A stretch of DNA of 64,000 bases, taken from positions 248,001-312,000 of the forward strand of contig NZ_JAJKBG010000002.1 of assembly GCF_022750635.1 (NCBI RefSeq), given 5' to 3'. Shown in pieces: positions 8,100 to 16,522 of the stretch. Position numbers and translations under genes: made by a program. The stretch's first letter is position 1; every line of letters begins with the position of its first letter. This stretch comes from Brevundimonas pishanensis. GTDB lineage: Bacteria; Pseudomonadota; Alphaproteobacteria; Caulobacterales; Caulobacteraceae. The notes under the pieces were generated by a model, which searched no databases, was not told the origin of the DNA, and was given only the letters and a program-made list of their open reading frames with translations.

Positions 8100-8114
8100 T
8101 TAACCTTTTGTTAA
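8100..8114. promoter_or_regulatory. Consensus CtrA-type box (TTAA-N7-TTAA)
   Basis: TTAACCTTTTGTTAA sits inside a perfect palindrome GGTTAAC-N5-GTTAACC (8098-8116) and exactly matches the cell-cycle regulator CtrA's consensus. Unusually, it lies between two convergent genes (lipoprotein and methyltransferase ends), where no annotated gene start follows. The match is clear; occupancy by CtrA is inferred. Confidence 0.55.
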
Positions 8115-8167
8115 CCAAAGCAGCACGATCTAGGGACGTTCTCTGAATTTCTTAGAGACACCCACCA

Positions 8168-9349
8168 TCACCGAATACCTTTCACCCGGCGCTCCATAGC
8201 GTCGGGTATTTTTTCGACCTGCTGGCCTGATGCTTCCAGCAGAGCCTCGAACAGATACCGGCCCAAGTGTTCGACCACGGGCGCGACAACACCGTCTCCG
8301 GTCAGGTGATAGGCGTCGTTGTAGTTTTTAGGCAGGCGATAGGTATCAGGCAGTCCCATCAGGCGAGCCGTTTCGCGCGGAGAGATCAGGCGCGTGCGGA
8401 TGCGGCGTCCGTCCACGACCATAATGATCTGGCGGCTGGAACCCCCGGAAGGTGTGCGCAGGCAACCGGCTACATCGTCGAAGCGCACTTCGGCGCGCTG
8501 AACCTTGGTGCCGTCGGGCAGGCGGCGCGTACGCTTATAGATGCCGCCGACCATCCGGCGTCCTGCACGCTTGGCAGCCGTAACCTTGGCGCGGTTCACG
8601 TCGGACATCTTTGCCAAAAGCGCGCGAGTTTCCTCAGCCGAATGCCATTCGACGCCCTTGGGACGATCCTCGATCAGGTCGACGAAGTCCTGTGCGCGAC
8701 GTGGCGGGATCGGCAAGTTCCACCAAACCATCTGTTCGCGTACGGCGTCGGGCAGTTTGGACGCGGCGCGACGCAGCGGCGCGTTGTGGAATGGCGCGAT
8801 GGGCTCAGGAGAGACCAGCTCTTCAGGGATGACGAGATCCTCGGCAACCCCGATGACGAACAGGCGTGGGCGCGACTGGGGCACGAACTGATCGGCGTTG
8901 ATCACCAAAGCGCCAAAGCGATAACCCGCGTCCGCGAAACTTTGGCAGATGCGGATGAAATCCTCGCCCCCACGCGAACTCAGCGCGCCACAGACATTTT
9001 CGACTGCCACCATTCGCGGCGCGCGTTTCTCGGCCTTGAGTCGCTCGATCAGGGACCAGAAGACGTGGAAAGTGCCAGACCGCTCTCCAGCCAACCCCTT
9101 TCCCCAACCCGCTAGCGAAAGGTCCTGACAGGGGAAGCTGCCCCAACACATGTCGGCACGACCGGCGAGGTCGGACGTCTCGACTTTGCGGATGTCACTG
9201 ACGAGCAGTTCGCCGCCAGTGCCCCAGTTGGCCTGATAAGACAGGCCTTTCTTGGCATCGAAGTCATTGGCGAACACACAGTGCCAGTCAGGCCCGAGGC
9301 CCTGACGCACCATGCCGCCGCCAGCGAAGAATTCGTAGAAGGTGGGCAT
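8168..9349 (-). CDS. DNA (cytosine-5-)-methyltransferase, apparently orphan
   Basis: A 393-residue C5-cytosine methyltransferase. It starts with the AdoMet motif TFYEFFAGGGMVRQGLG, has the catalytic PC motif SFPCQDLSLAG, ENV (motif VI, VAVENVCGAL) and QSRPRLFVIG (motif VIII); the target-recognition region follows, and the end carries motifs IX-X (SPRETARLMG). A GTG at 9355 would add two residues; the ATG at 9349 is preferred. No restriction endonuclease or vsr-like gene is adjacent, so it is likely a solitary methylase involved in gene regulation or protection rather than part of a restriction system. The target site cannot be told from sequence. Confidence 0.93.
   Translation of the reverse strand: MPTFYEFFAGGGMVRQGLGPDWHCVFANDFDAKKGLSYQANWGTGGELLVSDIRKVETSDLAGRADMCWGSFPCQDLSLAGWGKGLAGERSGTFHVFWSLIERLKAEKRAPRMVAVENVCGALSSRGGEDFIRICQSFADAGYRFGALVINADQFVPQSRPRLFVIGVAEDLVIPEELVSPEPIAPFHNAPLRRAASKLPDAVREQMVWWNLPIPPRRAQDFVDLIEDRPKGVEWHSAEETRALLAKMSDVNRAKVTAAKRAGRRMVGGIYKRTRRLPDGTKVQRAEVRFDDVAGCLRTPSGGSSRQIIMVVDGRRIRTRLISPRETARLMGLPDTYRLPKNYNDAYHLTGDGVVAPVVEHLGRYLFEALLEASGQQVEKIPDAMERRVKGIR
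8185..8214 (+). terminator. Plus-strand terminator inside the 3' end of the methyltransferase gene
   Basis: CCCGGCGCT and AGCGTCGGG form a nine-pair stem (one G-U) with a four-base loop, followed by TATTTTTT. On the plus strand this is a textbook terminator, although it overlaps the last codons of the minus-strand methyltransferase. It could end the lipoprotein mRNA or a short RNA begun near the CtrA-type box. Confidence 0.7.
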
Positions 9350-9422
9350 CAACACATCATGGGGCGGGCGGGAATCGGACGCTCGAAGTGTGGACGCCGC
9401 CGTAACGCGCGTAAACCCGGCT

Positions 9423-10601
9423 TTAGGTGCTCCAGACGCTTAGTCCACGATCCAGATCGGCGATAAGGTCATCAACGTCCTCCAACCCAATGTGGAGGCG
9501 CAGGATTTCCCCCTCCAAAGCCTGCTGGTGGACACGCCATTCCAACTGGGAGGTGTCATTGGTGATCAAGCTCTCGAACCCGCCCCACGAATAGCCCATT
9601 CCGAAGAGGCTGAGCGCCGACATCAGGCGATGCGCGTCCGAACGGTTGCCGCCCTTCATTACCACGCCAATCAGGGACGCTCCGCCGTCGAACTGGTCCC
9701 GCCAAAGTCCGTGATAGGGAGACGAGGGCAGGGGCGGATAGAGCACGCGGGAGATTTCTGGACGCGTCTCCAGCCAAGCGGCCACCTTCATAGCTGACTG
9801 GAACTGGCTACGATAACGCACGGGCAAGGTACGCACGCCGCGCAATGCCAGCCAGGCATCGTCCGGCGAGACATGCCAGCCATTGTCGTCGATCGTCTCA
9901 AAAACGGTTTGGGCTAATGCGGGATGGCGCACCGAAATACTGCCCATCAGAATGTCGGAGTGCCCGCCCACATATTTGGTCAGCGCCTGCACACTAATAT
10001 CCAAGCCATGCTCAAGCGGTCGGTAGGCCAGACCCGCACCCCATGTGTTGTCGACCACAGTAATGATGCCGCGTTCCCGACAGGCCAAACCGATTGCAGC
10101 CATATCGACCACCTCGAACGTCAGTGATCCGGGGGCTTCGATTATGACGATACGGGTACTCGGCGTGAGACATTCGATGATCTGGGCAGCCGTCGCGTCC
10201 GCCGGATGAAAGCGCGTGGTGACCCCACGGTCCGCCATATGCCGCGTCAGGAAGCGGCGCGTGGGACCATAGACAGCATCGGTACATACAACCTCGTCGC
10301 CGGGGCGGAGCACTGCGGTCAGCGGGACGGTTACCGCGGCAAGGCCCGAGGGCACGATAAAGCTGTCGGTTGCGCCCTCCATATTGCTCAGGACGCGACG
10401 AAGCTGCTGCGCAGCGCTGCCGCCCTCCAGTCCATAGACCGGACCGTCGCGCGAACTGTTCATTTGCGCGGGATCGTCGCTGAGCATGGTCGAGGCGCGC
10501 TCGATGGGAGGATTTACCGGTCTCCGACCCTGACCCCGACGGGTCGCCGTGGAAATTATGCGTGTGGCAAGGCCGTGTGGACTGTCTTTGGGGTCGCTCA
10601 T
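9423..10601 (-). CDS. metC: Cystathionine beta-lyase (trans-sulfuration PLP enzyme)
   Basis: A 392-residue PLP enzyme of the Cys/Met metabolism family. The PLP-binding lysine lies in SVQALTKYVGGHSD, with the upstream PLP aspartate in VVDNTWGAGL and the family block YGLEGGSAAQQLRRVL. Cystathionine beta-lyase converts cystathionine to homocysteine in methionine synthesis; related gamma-lyases or synthases share the fold, so the exact reaction is inferred from the length and the EGGSA/GYSWGGFESL patterns typical of the beta-lyase group. The ATG at 10601 has AGGA five bases upstream. It is upstream of the methyltransferase on the same strand. Confidence 0.88.
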   Translation of the reverse strand: MSDPKDSPHGLATRIISTATRRGQGRRPVNPPIERASTMLSDDPAQMNSSRDGPVYGLEGGSAAQQLRRVLSNMEGATDSFIVPSGLAAVTVPLTAVLRPGDEVVCTDAVYGPTRRFLTRHMADRGVTTRFHPADATAAQIIECLTPSTRIVIIEAPGSLTFEVVDMAAIGLACRERGIITVVDNTWGAGLAYRPLEHGLDISVQALTKYVGGHSDILMGSISVRHPALAQTVFETIDDNGWHVSPDDAWLALRGVRTLPVRYRSQFQSAMKVAAWLETRPEISRVLYPPLPSSPYHGLWRDQFDGGASLIGVVMKGGNRSDAHRLMSALSLFGMGYSWGGFESLITNDTSQLEWRVHQQALEGEILRLHIGLEDVDDLIADLDRGLSVWST

Positions 10602-10678
10602 TGGCATCCTAGGTTGCAGCTTGCCGAATACAGAGGTCTAAAGACCCGAGGGTGCATGCTGCCGCAGGAGATTTGCGT

Positions 10679-11794
10679 ATGGAAGAGACGTCACGCGCAC
10701 GCAAAGTGGGTTTGATCGTTGCTATAGCGGCGTCTCTGGTGCTGGCCGGCTGTCAGCGCGATACAAAGACAGCGGGTAACGAGCACACTTCCGTACCTTC
10801 GGCGGCAGATGATCTTCCGGAGATCGTCCATGCCAGTCCCACGCTTGCGCGGATCAAATCGCGCGGCCACCTGATTTGCGGTGTTCATGAAGGCTTGGTG
10901 GGCTTTGCCTATACGGACAACCGAGGCCAGTGGCGCGGTTTCGATGTCGATTTCTGTCGAGCGACTGCAGCGGCTGTATTAGGTGACCCGAACGCCGTCC
11001 GCTTTGTGCCGCTGGGATCTGCACAACGCTTTAACGCGCTGAAAGAGGGACGTGTGGACGTTCTATGGCGCAACACGTCCTGGACGATGAGCCGCGACAC
11101 CGGCGGCGATTTGGCCTTCGCGGGAATCAATTACTACGACGGTCAGGGCTTCCTGGTGCGCCGCGCACTCAATCTCGCGAGCGCGACCGAGCTGAATGGA
11201 GCTCGCATCTGTGTCCACGGAAGCTCAACCAGCGAACTAAATGCGGAGGACTATTTCCGTACACGCGGAATTGATGTTCGCCCTGTCGTCGCTCCCAGCG
11301 AGGAAGAAGCACGTCGGACTTACGCGCGGGAAGGGTGTGATGCGCTTACGGGCGACGTGTCGTCACTGGCTGCCGCGCGTAGCCTTATGACCGACCCACA
11401 GCAGCACATTGTCCTGCCTGAAGTGGTGTCCAAAGAACCGCTGGGACCGGTCGTCAGAGCCGGTGACGAGCGTTGGACCGCCATCGTGCGATGGGTGCTG
11501 AATGCCCTTATATCCGCAGAGGAAATGGGCGTTACCAAAGCCAATGCCAAGTCCATCAAAGAGGATGAAGGCTCTCCGGACGTTAGCCGCCTGCTCGGCT
11601 TTGAAGGGGACTTCGGTCCTCGCTTGGGTTTGAGCCGCACCTGGGCGCGCGATGCTATCGCGGCCGAAGGCAACTATGGCGAGATTTTCGAAAAGAACAT
11701 TGGTCACCAATCACCGCTCGATTTGGAGCGTGGACTGAACGCTCAATGGAGCGCATCACAGGGTGGCTTGATTTACGGCTTACCTATCCGCTAG
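10679..11794 (+). CDS. Amino-acid ABC transporter substrate-binding lipoprotein (AapJ-like), orphan
   Basis: A 371-residue lipoprotein (signal ending LVLAGC) followed by a family-3 solute-binding domain: IKSRGHLICGVHEGLVGFA, GQWRGFDVDFCRATAAAV, GRVDVLWRNTSWTMSRD. This is the general L-amino-acid binding type (AapJ/BztA). Those are normally soluble periplasmic proteins of about 340 residues encoded with aapQMP permease genes; here it is membrane-tethered and no permease or ATPase gene is nearby. The ATG at 10679 has AGGAG about nine bases upstream. The next gene, 31 bases on, is a glutamate/dicarboxylate-type symporter, suggesting related substrates. Confidence 0.85.
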   Translation: MEETSRARKVGLIVAIAASLVLAGCQRDTKTAGNEHTSVPSAADDLPEIVHASPTLARIKSRGHLICGVHEGLVGFAYTDNRGQWRGFDVDFCRATAAAVLGDPNAVRFVPLGSAQRFNALKEGRVDVLWRNTSWTMSRDTGGDLAFAGINYYDGQGFLVRRALNLASATELNGARICVHGSSTSELNAEDYFRTRGIDVRPVVAPSEEEARRTYAREGCDALTGDVSSLAAARSLMTDPQQHIVLPEVVSKEPLGPVVRAGDERWTAIVRWVLNALISAEEMGVTKANAKSIKEDEGSPDVSRLLGFEGDFGPRLGLSRTWARDAIAAEGNYGEIFEKNIGHQSPLDLERGLNAQWSASQGGLIYGLPIR

Positions 11795-11825
11795 GCGGCA
11801 TAATCCAGTTTTGTAAGGGGGATTC

Positions 11826-13148
11826 ATGGATCAGGCATCCAAACGCGGCCTGCCACTGCATATGTTGATGTTGATCGGCTTTGTCGTCGGCCTCGCCGGC
11901 GGTCTTGTGGTCAATACGACGGTGGGCGGCGATTCTTATTGGGTCCAGTGGGTCACGACCAATGTGACCGGTCCGATCGGCCAACTGTTCCTGCGCCTGC
12001 TGTTCATGCTGGTTCTGCCGCTGCTGTTCTCGGCGCTCGTCGTCGGTGTAGCCGAGATGGGGGACCTGAAGGTTCTCGGCCGCGCCGGTATCAAGAGCCT
12101 GCTGTTCACCGTGCTGGTGTCGGCCGTTGCCGTCCTCATCGGTCTGGTGATGGTGAACGTCTTCCGTCCGGGTGACGGTGTCGATCCGGCTGTGGCCCAG
12201 CAACTGCTGGATCAGGGCAAGGCCGGTGCAGCCAATATCGTAGAAAATGCAAAGGCCGGTGGTTCGGCGGGCGAGTTCTTCCTCGACCTGGTCCCGACCA
12301 ACGTCTTCGCGGCTGCTGCTGAGAACCAGATCTTGCCGGTCATGGTGTTCGCCATGCTGTTCGGCATTGGCGTCGTCATGGTGCGCAACAGCGCCACCGA
12401 TCACCTGCTGAAGACCCTTGAGGGCGTCTTCGAAGTGATGATGAAGCTGATCGGCTTGGTCATTAAGCTGGCCCCGTATGCCATCGCCTGCCTGATGTTC
12501 AATCTGGCGGCTCTATTTGGCTGGGATCTGCTGGTACGTCTGGCAGCGTTCGTCGGTGTAGCTGTGGGCGCAATGGCCATCCACATGTTCGTCGTCTATC
12601 CGCTGCTGATCTGGACCATGGGCGGCCGCAATCCGGTGACCTTCTTCAAGGACATCCGCGAAGCCATCGTGGTGTCGTTCTCGACCGCATCGTCGAATGC
12701 CAGCCTTCCGGTCTCGCTGCGCGTCGCTGAGGAGAACCTCGGCCTGCCGCGCAAGATCGCCCGCTTCGTTCTGACCGTTGGCGCAACCGCCAACCAGAAC
12801 GGCACCGCGCTGTTTGAAGGCGTGACCGTGCTGTTCCTCGCCCAGTTCTTTGGCGTTGACCTCAGCCTCGGTCAGCAGTTCGTCGTGATGATGATCTGTA
12901 TCCTCGGCGGTATCGGCACGGCTGGGGTTCCGGCTGGCTCGCTGCCGGTGGTGGCCATGATCCTCGGCATCGTCGGCGTTCCCCCGGAAGGTATCGGCCT
13001 GATCCTCGGCGTCGATCGCTTCCTGGATATGTGCCGCACCACGCTGAATGTATCGGGCGACCTCGTTGTTGCGACACTCGTGTCGCGCGGCGAGGAAGAC
13101 ACGCCGGACGCCGATCAAGGCACCGAACCGGTTGTGGCTACGGCCTGA
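11826..13148 (+). CDS. Dicarboxylate/amino acid:cation symporter (SDF family)
   Basis: A 440-residue inner-membrane carrier of the DctA/GltP/GLT family, with about eight hydrophobic segments and two re-entrant loops. Diagnostic motifs are FSTASSNASLPVSL (serine-rich hairpin) and TVGATANQNGTALFEG (the TxNxxGT-type motif), followed by ASLP-like GGIGTAGVPAGS and DRFLDMCRTTLNVSGD, which carries substrate and cation ligands. Substrates are usually glutamate, aspartate or C4-dicarboxylates driven by Na+ or H+. It may be co-transcribed with the binding lipoprotein upstream. It converges with sseA, only three bases apart. Confidence 0.95.
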   Translation: MDQASKRGLPLHMLMLIGFVVGLAGGLVVNTTVGGDSYWVQWVTTNVTGPIGQLFLRLLFMLVLPLLFSALVVGVAEMGDLKVLGRAGIKSLLFTVLVSAVAVLIGLVMVNVFRPGDGVDPAVAQQLLDQGKAGAANIVENAKAGGSAGEFFLDLVPTNVFAAAAENQILPVMVFAMLFGIGVVMVRNSATDHLLKTLEGVFEVMMKLIGLVIKLAPYAIACLMFNLAALFGWDLLVRLAAFVGVAVGAMAIHMFVVYPLLIWTMGGRNPVTFFKDIREAIVVSFSTASSNASLPVSLRVAEENLGLPRKIARFVLTVGATANQNGTALFEGVTVLFLAQFFGVDLSLGQQFVVMMICILGGIGTAGVPAGSLPVVAMILGIVGVPPEGIGLILGVDRFLDMCRTTLNVSGDLVVATLVSRGEEDTPDADQGTEPVVATA

Positions 13149-13151
13149 TGC

Positions 13152-13988
13152 CTAGGGCTCGATGGGGGTGTCCTCGCGGCTCCCCCATTCGGTCCACGAT
13201 CCGTCATAAAGCTGAGATGGCTTACCTAGCAGTTCCAGACCCAACGTCAGGATTGCGGCAGTAACGCCGGAGCCACAGCTGGTGATGACGGGACGATCAA
13301 AATCGACACCGATTTCTTTGAAGGCGGCTTCCAGTTCGGAGCCGCCTTTTATTGTGCCATCAGCATTCAGGAGGTTGCCGAAAGGCAGGTTCAGCGCGCC
13401 GGGCATATGGCCGCTGCGCACACCGGGGCGCGGCTCTGCCATCTGAGCATTGAAGCGTGCCGCACCGCGCGCATCGATAATCTGCGTAAATGTGCCCAAG
13501 GCGGCCTTAACGTCGTCCAGATAGGCGACTGCGGACTGATCCTGCGAGGGCTCGAACCGGGCGGCCGGTCGCGGGCGTGCTTGGCCTATTTCGACAGCAT
13601 GGCCGTCTGCCAGCCATTTGGGCAAACCGCCGTCCAGAACCTGCACCTTGCAGGCCCCGAACGTCTTGAACAGCCACCACATGCGCGCTGCGGAAAACAG
13701 ACCTTGAGTGTCATAGACGACGATGTGGCTGTCATTGGAAATGCCATGTCCGCCGACTGTTTCCGCAAAATGGGCCGCAGTCGGGAATGTGTGGGGAAGA
13801 GCCGATGCAGGATCGGACACGGCGTCCACGTCTATGAACGTCGCTCCGGGAATATGTGCTTCGGCGAAGTCGAGGCGCGCGTCCCGTTTATCCATCCACC
13901 AACTGGCATCAATGACGCGCAGATCATCGTTGTCGAGAATGGCTGCCAACTCTGCAGCGGTGATCACAGGCGAGACAGATTGGGTCAT
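13152..13988 (-). CDS. sseA: 3-mercaptopyruvate sulfurtransferase
   Basis: A 278-residue protein with two rhodanese domains. The active-site loop in the second domain reads TSCGSGVTAA. The CGSGVT sequence is typical of mercaptopyruvate sulfurtransferases, whereas thiosulfate enzymes have CRKGVT. The first domain shows the catalytically inactive rhodanese pattern (DASWWMDKRDAR, GHGISNDSHIVVYD). It transfers sulfur from 3-mercaptopyruvate to thiols or cyanide in the cytoplasm. It is divergent from kdsA. Confidence 0.94.
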   Translation of the reverse strand: MTQSVSPVITAAELAAILDNDDLRVIDASWWMDKRDARLDFAEAHIPGATFIDVDAVSDPASALPHTFPTAAHFAETVGGHGISNDSHIVVYDTQGLFSAARMWWLFKTFGACKVQVLDGGLPKWLADGHAVEIGQARPRPAARFEPSQDQSAVAYLDDVKAALGTFTQIIDARGAARFNAQMAEPRPGVRSGHMPGALNLPFGNLLNADGTIKGGSELEAAFKEIGVDFDRPVITSCGSGVTAAILTLGLELLGKPSQLYDGSWTEWGSREDTPIEP

Positions 13989-14155
13989 TCGGTATCCGTA
14001 TCACGATCGGAAATCGTGTCGTTTGAAATGATTGTGTCAGAGTGGTCACCAAAGGTGAGCGCGTGATAACTTGCGTTCCGACACGAGGGACGCCACCTAA
14101 CGGCCAACCCTACGACGCAGGACGTGCGTCGAATCGTGAATTTGAAGGTTTCGCC

Positions 14156-15025
14156 GTGACCCAACCCAACTCTGTCATCACCCTGTCTGACGGTCTTGCC
14201 AAGCCGGTCGTCATTGGCGGCGGCAACCGCATCGTCTTCATCGCCGGCCCCTGCCAGATGGAAAGCCGCGAACATGCCCTGATGACGGCCCAGCGCCTGA
14301 AAGAGATCAGCGAGCGTCTGAACGTCGGCATCATCTACAAAACCAGCTTCGACAAGGCCAACCGCACCAGCGCCTCGGCGGCGCGCGGTATCGGCTTCGA
14401 AGCGGCTATGCCGATCTTCAAGGAAATCCGCGAAACGGTCGGTCTGCCGACCCTGACGGATGTACACTCGGAGGCCCAGTGCGAAGCTGTGGCTCCATAT
14501 GTCGACGTCCTTCAGATCCCGGCCTTCCTATGCCGTCAGACCGACCTGCTGCTGGCCGCGGCCAAGACGGGCAAGGCGATCAACGTCAAGAAGGGTCAGT
14601 TCCTCGCCCCTTGGGACATGAAGAACGTGATTTCCAAGATCACGGGTGCAGGCAATCTGAACGTCATGGCGTGCGAACGTGGTGCTTCGTTCGGCTACAA
14701 CACCCTCGTCAGCGACATGCGCGCCCTTCCCGAACTGAAGGCTATCGGTTGCCCTGTCGTGTTCGATGCCACCCACAGCGTGCAGCAACCGGGCGGTCAG
14801 GGTACGTCTTCGGGAGGTCAACGCCAGTTCGTTCCGGTTCTGGGTCGTGCGGCTGTGGCGGTAGGTGTGGATGCCGTCTTTATCGAAACCCACGAAGATC
14901 CGGATAACGCACCGTCGGACGGTCCGAACATGGTCCAGCTGGACCGTTTCGAGGCTTTGGCTGCCGAACTGATCGCCTTCGATGATCTGGCAATCAAAGT
15001 TGGTGCCAAGGGCCCTGTGGCCTGA
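14156..15025 (+). CDS. kdsA: 3-deoxy-8-phosphooctulonate synthase (KDO8P synthase)
   Basis: It condenses phosphoenolpyruvate with arabinose 5-phosphate to KDO8P for the LPS inner core. Motifs include FIAGPCQMESREHAL, YKTSFDKANRTS and QFLAPWDMKNVI, the FDATHSVQQPGG loop and IETHEDPDNAPSDGPN. The start is taken at GTG 14156 (VTQPNS), with AAGG shortly upstream, giving 289 residues, the family's usual length. An in-frame start at 14042 would add 38 residues that look unlike the family. It heads a plus-strand cluster of LPS core genes with hldE and hldD. Confidence 0.94.
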   Translation: MTQPNSVITLSDGLAKPVVIGGGNRIVFIAGPCQMESREHALMTAQRLKEISERLNVGIIYKTSFDKANRTSASAARGIGFEAAMPIFKEIRETVGLPTLTDVHSEAQCEAVAPYVDVLQIPAFLCRQTDLLLAAAKTGKAINVKKGQFLAPWDMKNVISKITGAGNLNVMACERGASFGYNTLVSDMRALPELKAIGCPVVFDATHSVQQPGGQGTSSGGQRQFVPVLGRAAVAVGVDAVFIETHEDPDNAPSDGPNMVQLDRFEALAAELIAFDDLAIKVGAKGPVA

Positions 15026-15052
15026 TCGGCAGGAATCCGTTAGTTCGGCAGT

Positions 15053-16522
15053 ATGGCTGAACGCTCATTCGATCTCGCAGAGCTCCAGAACCTGCTGGAG
15101 CGCATCAAGGGCCTCAAGGTCGCCTGTGTCGGTGACCTGATGCTCGACCGCTTTGTGTACGGCGAGGTCAGCCGAATATCGCCCGAAGCGCCGATACCGG
15201 TGCTGAAGACACGCCGCTCGGTCGCCATGCCGGGCGGGGTGGGCAATGTGGCCCGCAATGTCGCGGCCATGGGTGCCGTCGCCCGCTTGGGCGCAGTTGC
15301 TGGCCGGGATGCCGCTGGTGACGAGTTGGCTGCTCTTATCGCTGGCGAAGACCGCATCGACGACGTCCTGACGCGTCCGGAAGGTGCTGACACCATCGTC
15401 AAAACTCGCTTCGTCTCGTCTGGTCAGCAGTTGCTGCGTCTGGATGAAGAGGCTGCGCCCCATGCCGGGTATGCGGACGCTACGGTGTTTGCGGGCGCTT
15501 CGGCTATCTTGCTGTCGGACTATGCCAAGGGCGTGGTGGATGACGGCCTGATCCAGTCAGCACTGGCGGCGGGTGCTGCGCTCAACGCCCCGGTAATCGT
15601 TGACCCCAAGGGCGCCGATTTTGCGCGTTACGGTTCTGTCGACCTGATCAAGCCCAACGCCAGCGAACTGTCAGGGGCAACCGGCATGCCCGTTGGCACC
15701 GACCAAGAGGTCGAGGCCGCGCTCCAAGCCCTGTTAGACACGACCTCGGTCAAGGCTGTCGTGGTCACGCGGGCGGGTAAGGGCATGTCCATGATCCGCC
15801 ATGGCGAGGCAGTTGTGCACTTCCCAGGCCGAGCACGTGAAGTGTTCGATGTGTCGGGTGCGGGTGACACCGCCCTAGCGGCACTTGGCCTCGCGCTGGG
15901 GGCGGGAATGTCTCTGGAGCAAGCTGTTCAGTTCGCTTTGCTGGCCTCGGGCGTTGTGGTCGGCAAGGCCGGCACGGCTGTTGTCACCCCGCAGGAACTG
16001 CTGGACGAAGAGGGCGGCGAGGGCGTCCACGCCTTCGGAAACGGCCTTAGCGAAGCCGATGCGCTGGCCGATCAGGTTAGCCGTTGGCAGGCCGAGGGTT
16101 TGAAGGTTGGCTTTACCAACGGCTGTTTCGATATTCTGCACCGTGGCCACGTGGCCTATCTAGCGCAGGCCCGCAGTTGGTGCGACCGCTTGGTCGTGGC
16201 TCTGAACACCGATGCCTCGGTCAGCGCGCTCAAAGGGCCAACGCGCCCCGTGAACAATCTGGACAGTCGCGCCGCAGTTATCGGCGCATTGGCCAGCGTC
16301 GATGGCGTCACCTATTTCGGCGAGCAGACCCCGCTGGAGCTTATCAAGCGCCTGCGGCCCGACGTACTTATCAAGGGCGCCGACTACACCAAAGAACAGG
16401 TCGTCGGTGCGGCCGAGGTCGAAAGCTGGGGCGGGGAAGTCCGACTGGCCAGCTTTGAAGACGGCTATTCCACCACCAAGACGATTGAGAAAATGAAGAA
16501 CACATCGGAGAAGCCAGCATGA
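15053..16522 (+). CDS. hldE: Bifunctional heptose-7-phosphate kinase / heptose-1-phosphate adenylyltransferase
   Basis: A 489-residue fusion. Residues 1 to about 325 are a PfkB-type sugar kinase (MPGGVGNVARNVAAMG; catalytic GAGDTALAAL). Residues from about 350 are a cytidylyltransferase-like domain with GCFDILHRGHVAYL (HxGH) and DVLIKGADYTKEQVVGA. It makes ADP-heptose from D-glycero-D-manno-heptose 7-phosphate for the LPS core; the intermediate phosphatase GmhB is not in the window. The stop overlaps the hldD start by four bases, so the two are coupled. Confidence 0.96.
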   Translation: MAERSFDLAELQNLLERIKGLKVACVGDLMLDRFVYGEVSRISPEAPIPVLKTRRSVAMPGGVGNVARNVAAMGAVARLGAVAGRDAAGDELAALIAGEDRIDDVLTRPEGADTIVKTRFVSSGQQLLRLDEEAAPHAGYADATVFAGASAILLSDYAKGVVDDGLIQSALAAGAALNAPVIVDPKGADFARYGSVDLIKPNASELSGATGMPVGTDQEVEAALQALLDTTSVKAVVVTRAGKGMSMIRHGEAVVHFPGRAREVFDVSGAGDTALAALGLALGAGMSLEQAVQFALLASGVVVGKAGTAVVTPQELLDEEGGEGVHAFGNGLSEADALADQVSRWQAEGLKVGFTNGCFDILHRGHVAYLAQARSWCDRLVVALNTDASVSALKGPTRPVNNLDSRAAVIGALASVDGVTYFGEQTPLELIKRLRPDVLIKGADYTKEQVVGAAEVESWGGEVRLASFEDGYSTTKTIEKMKNTSEKPA

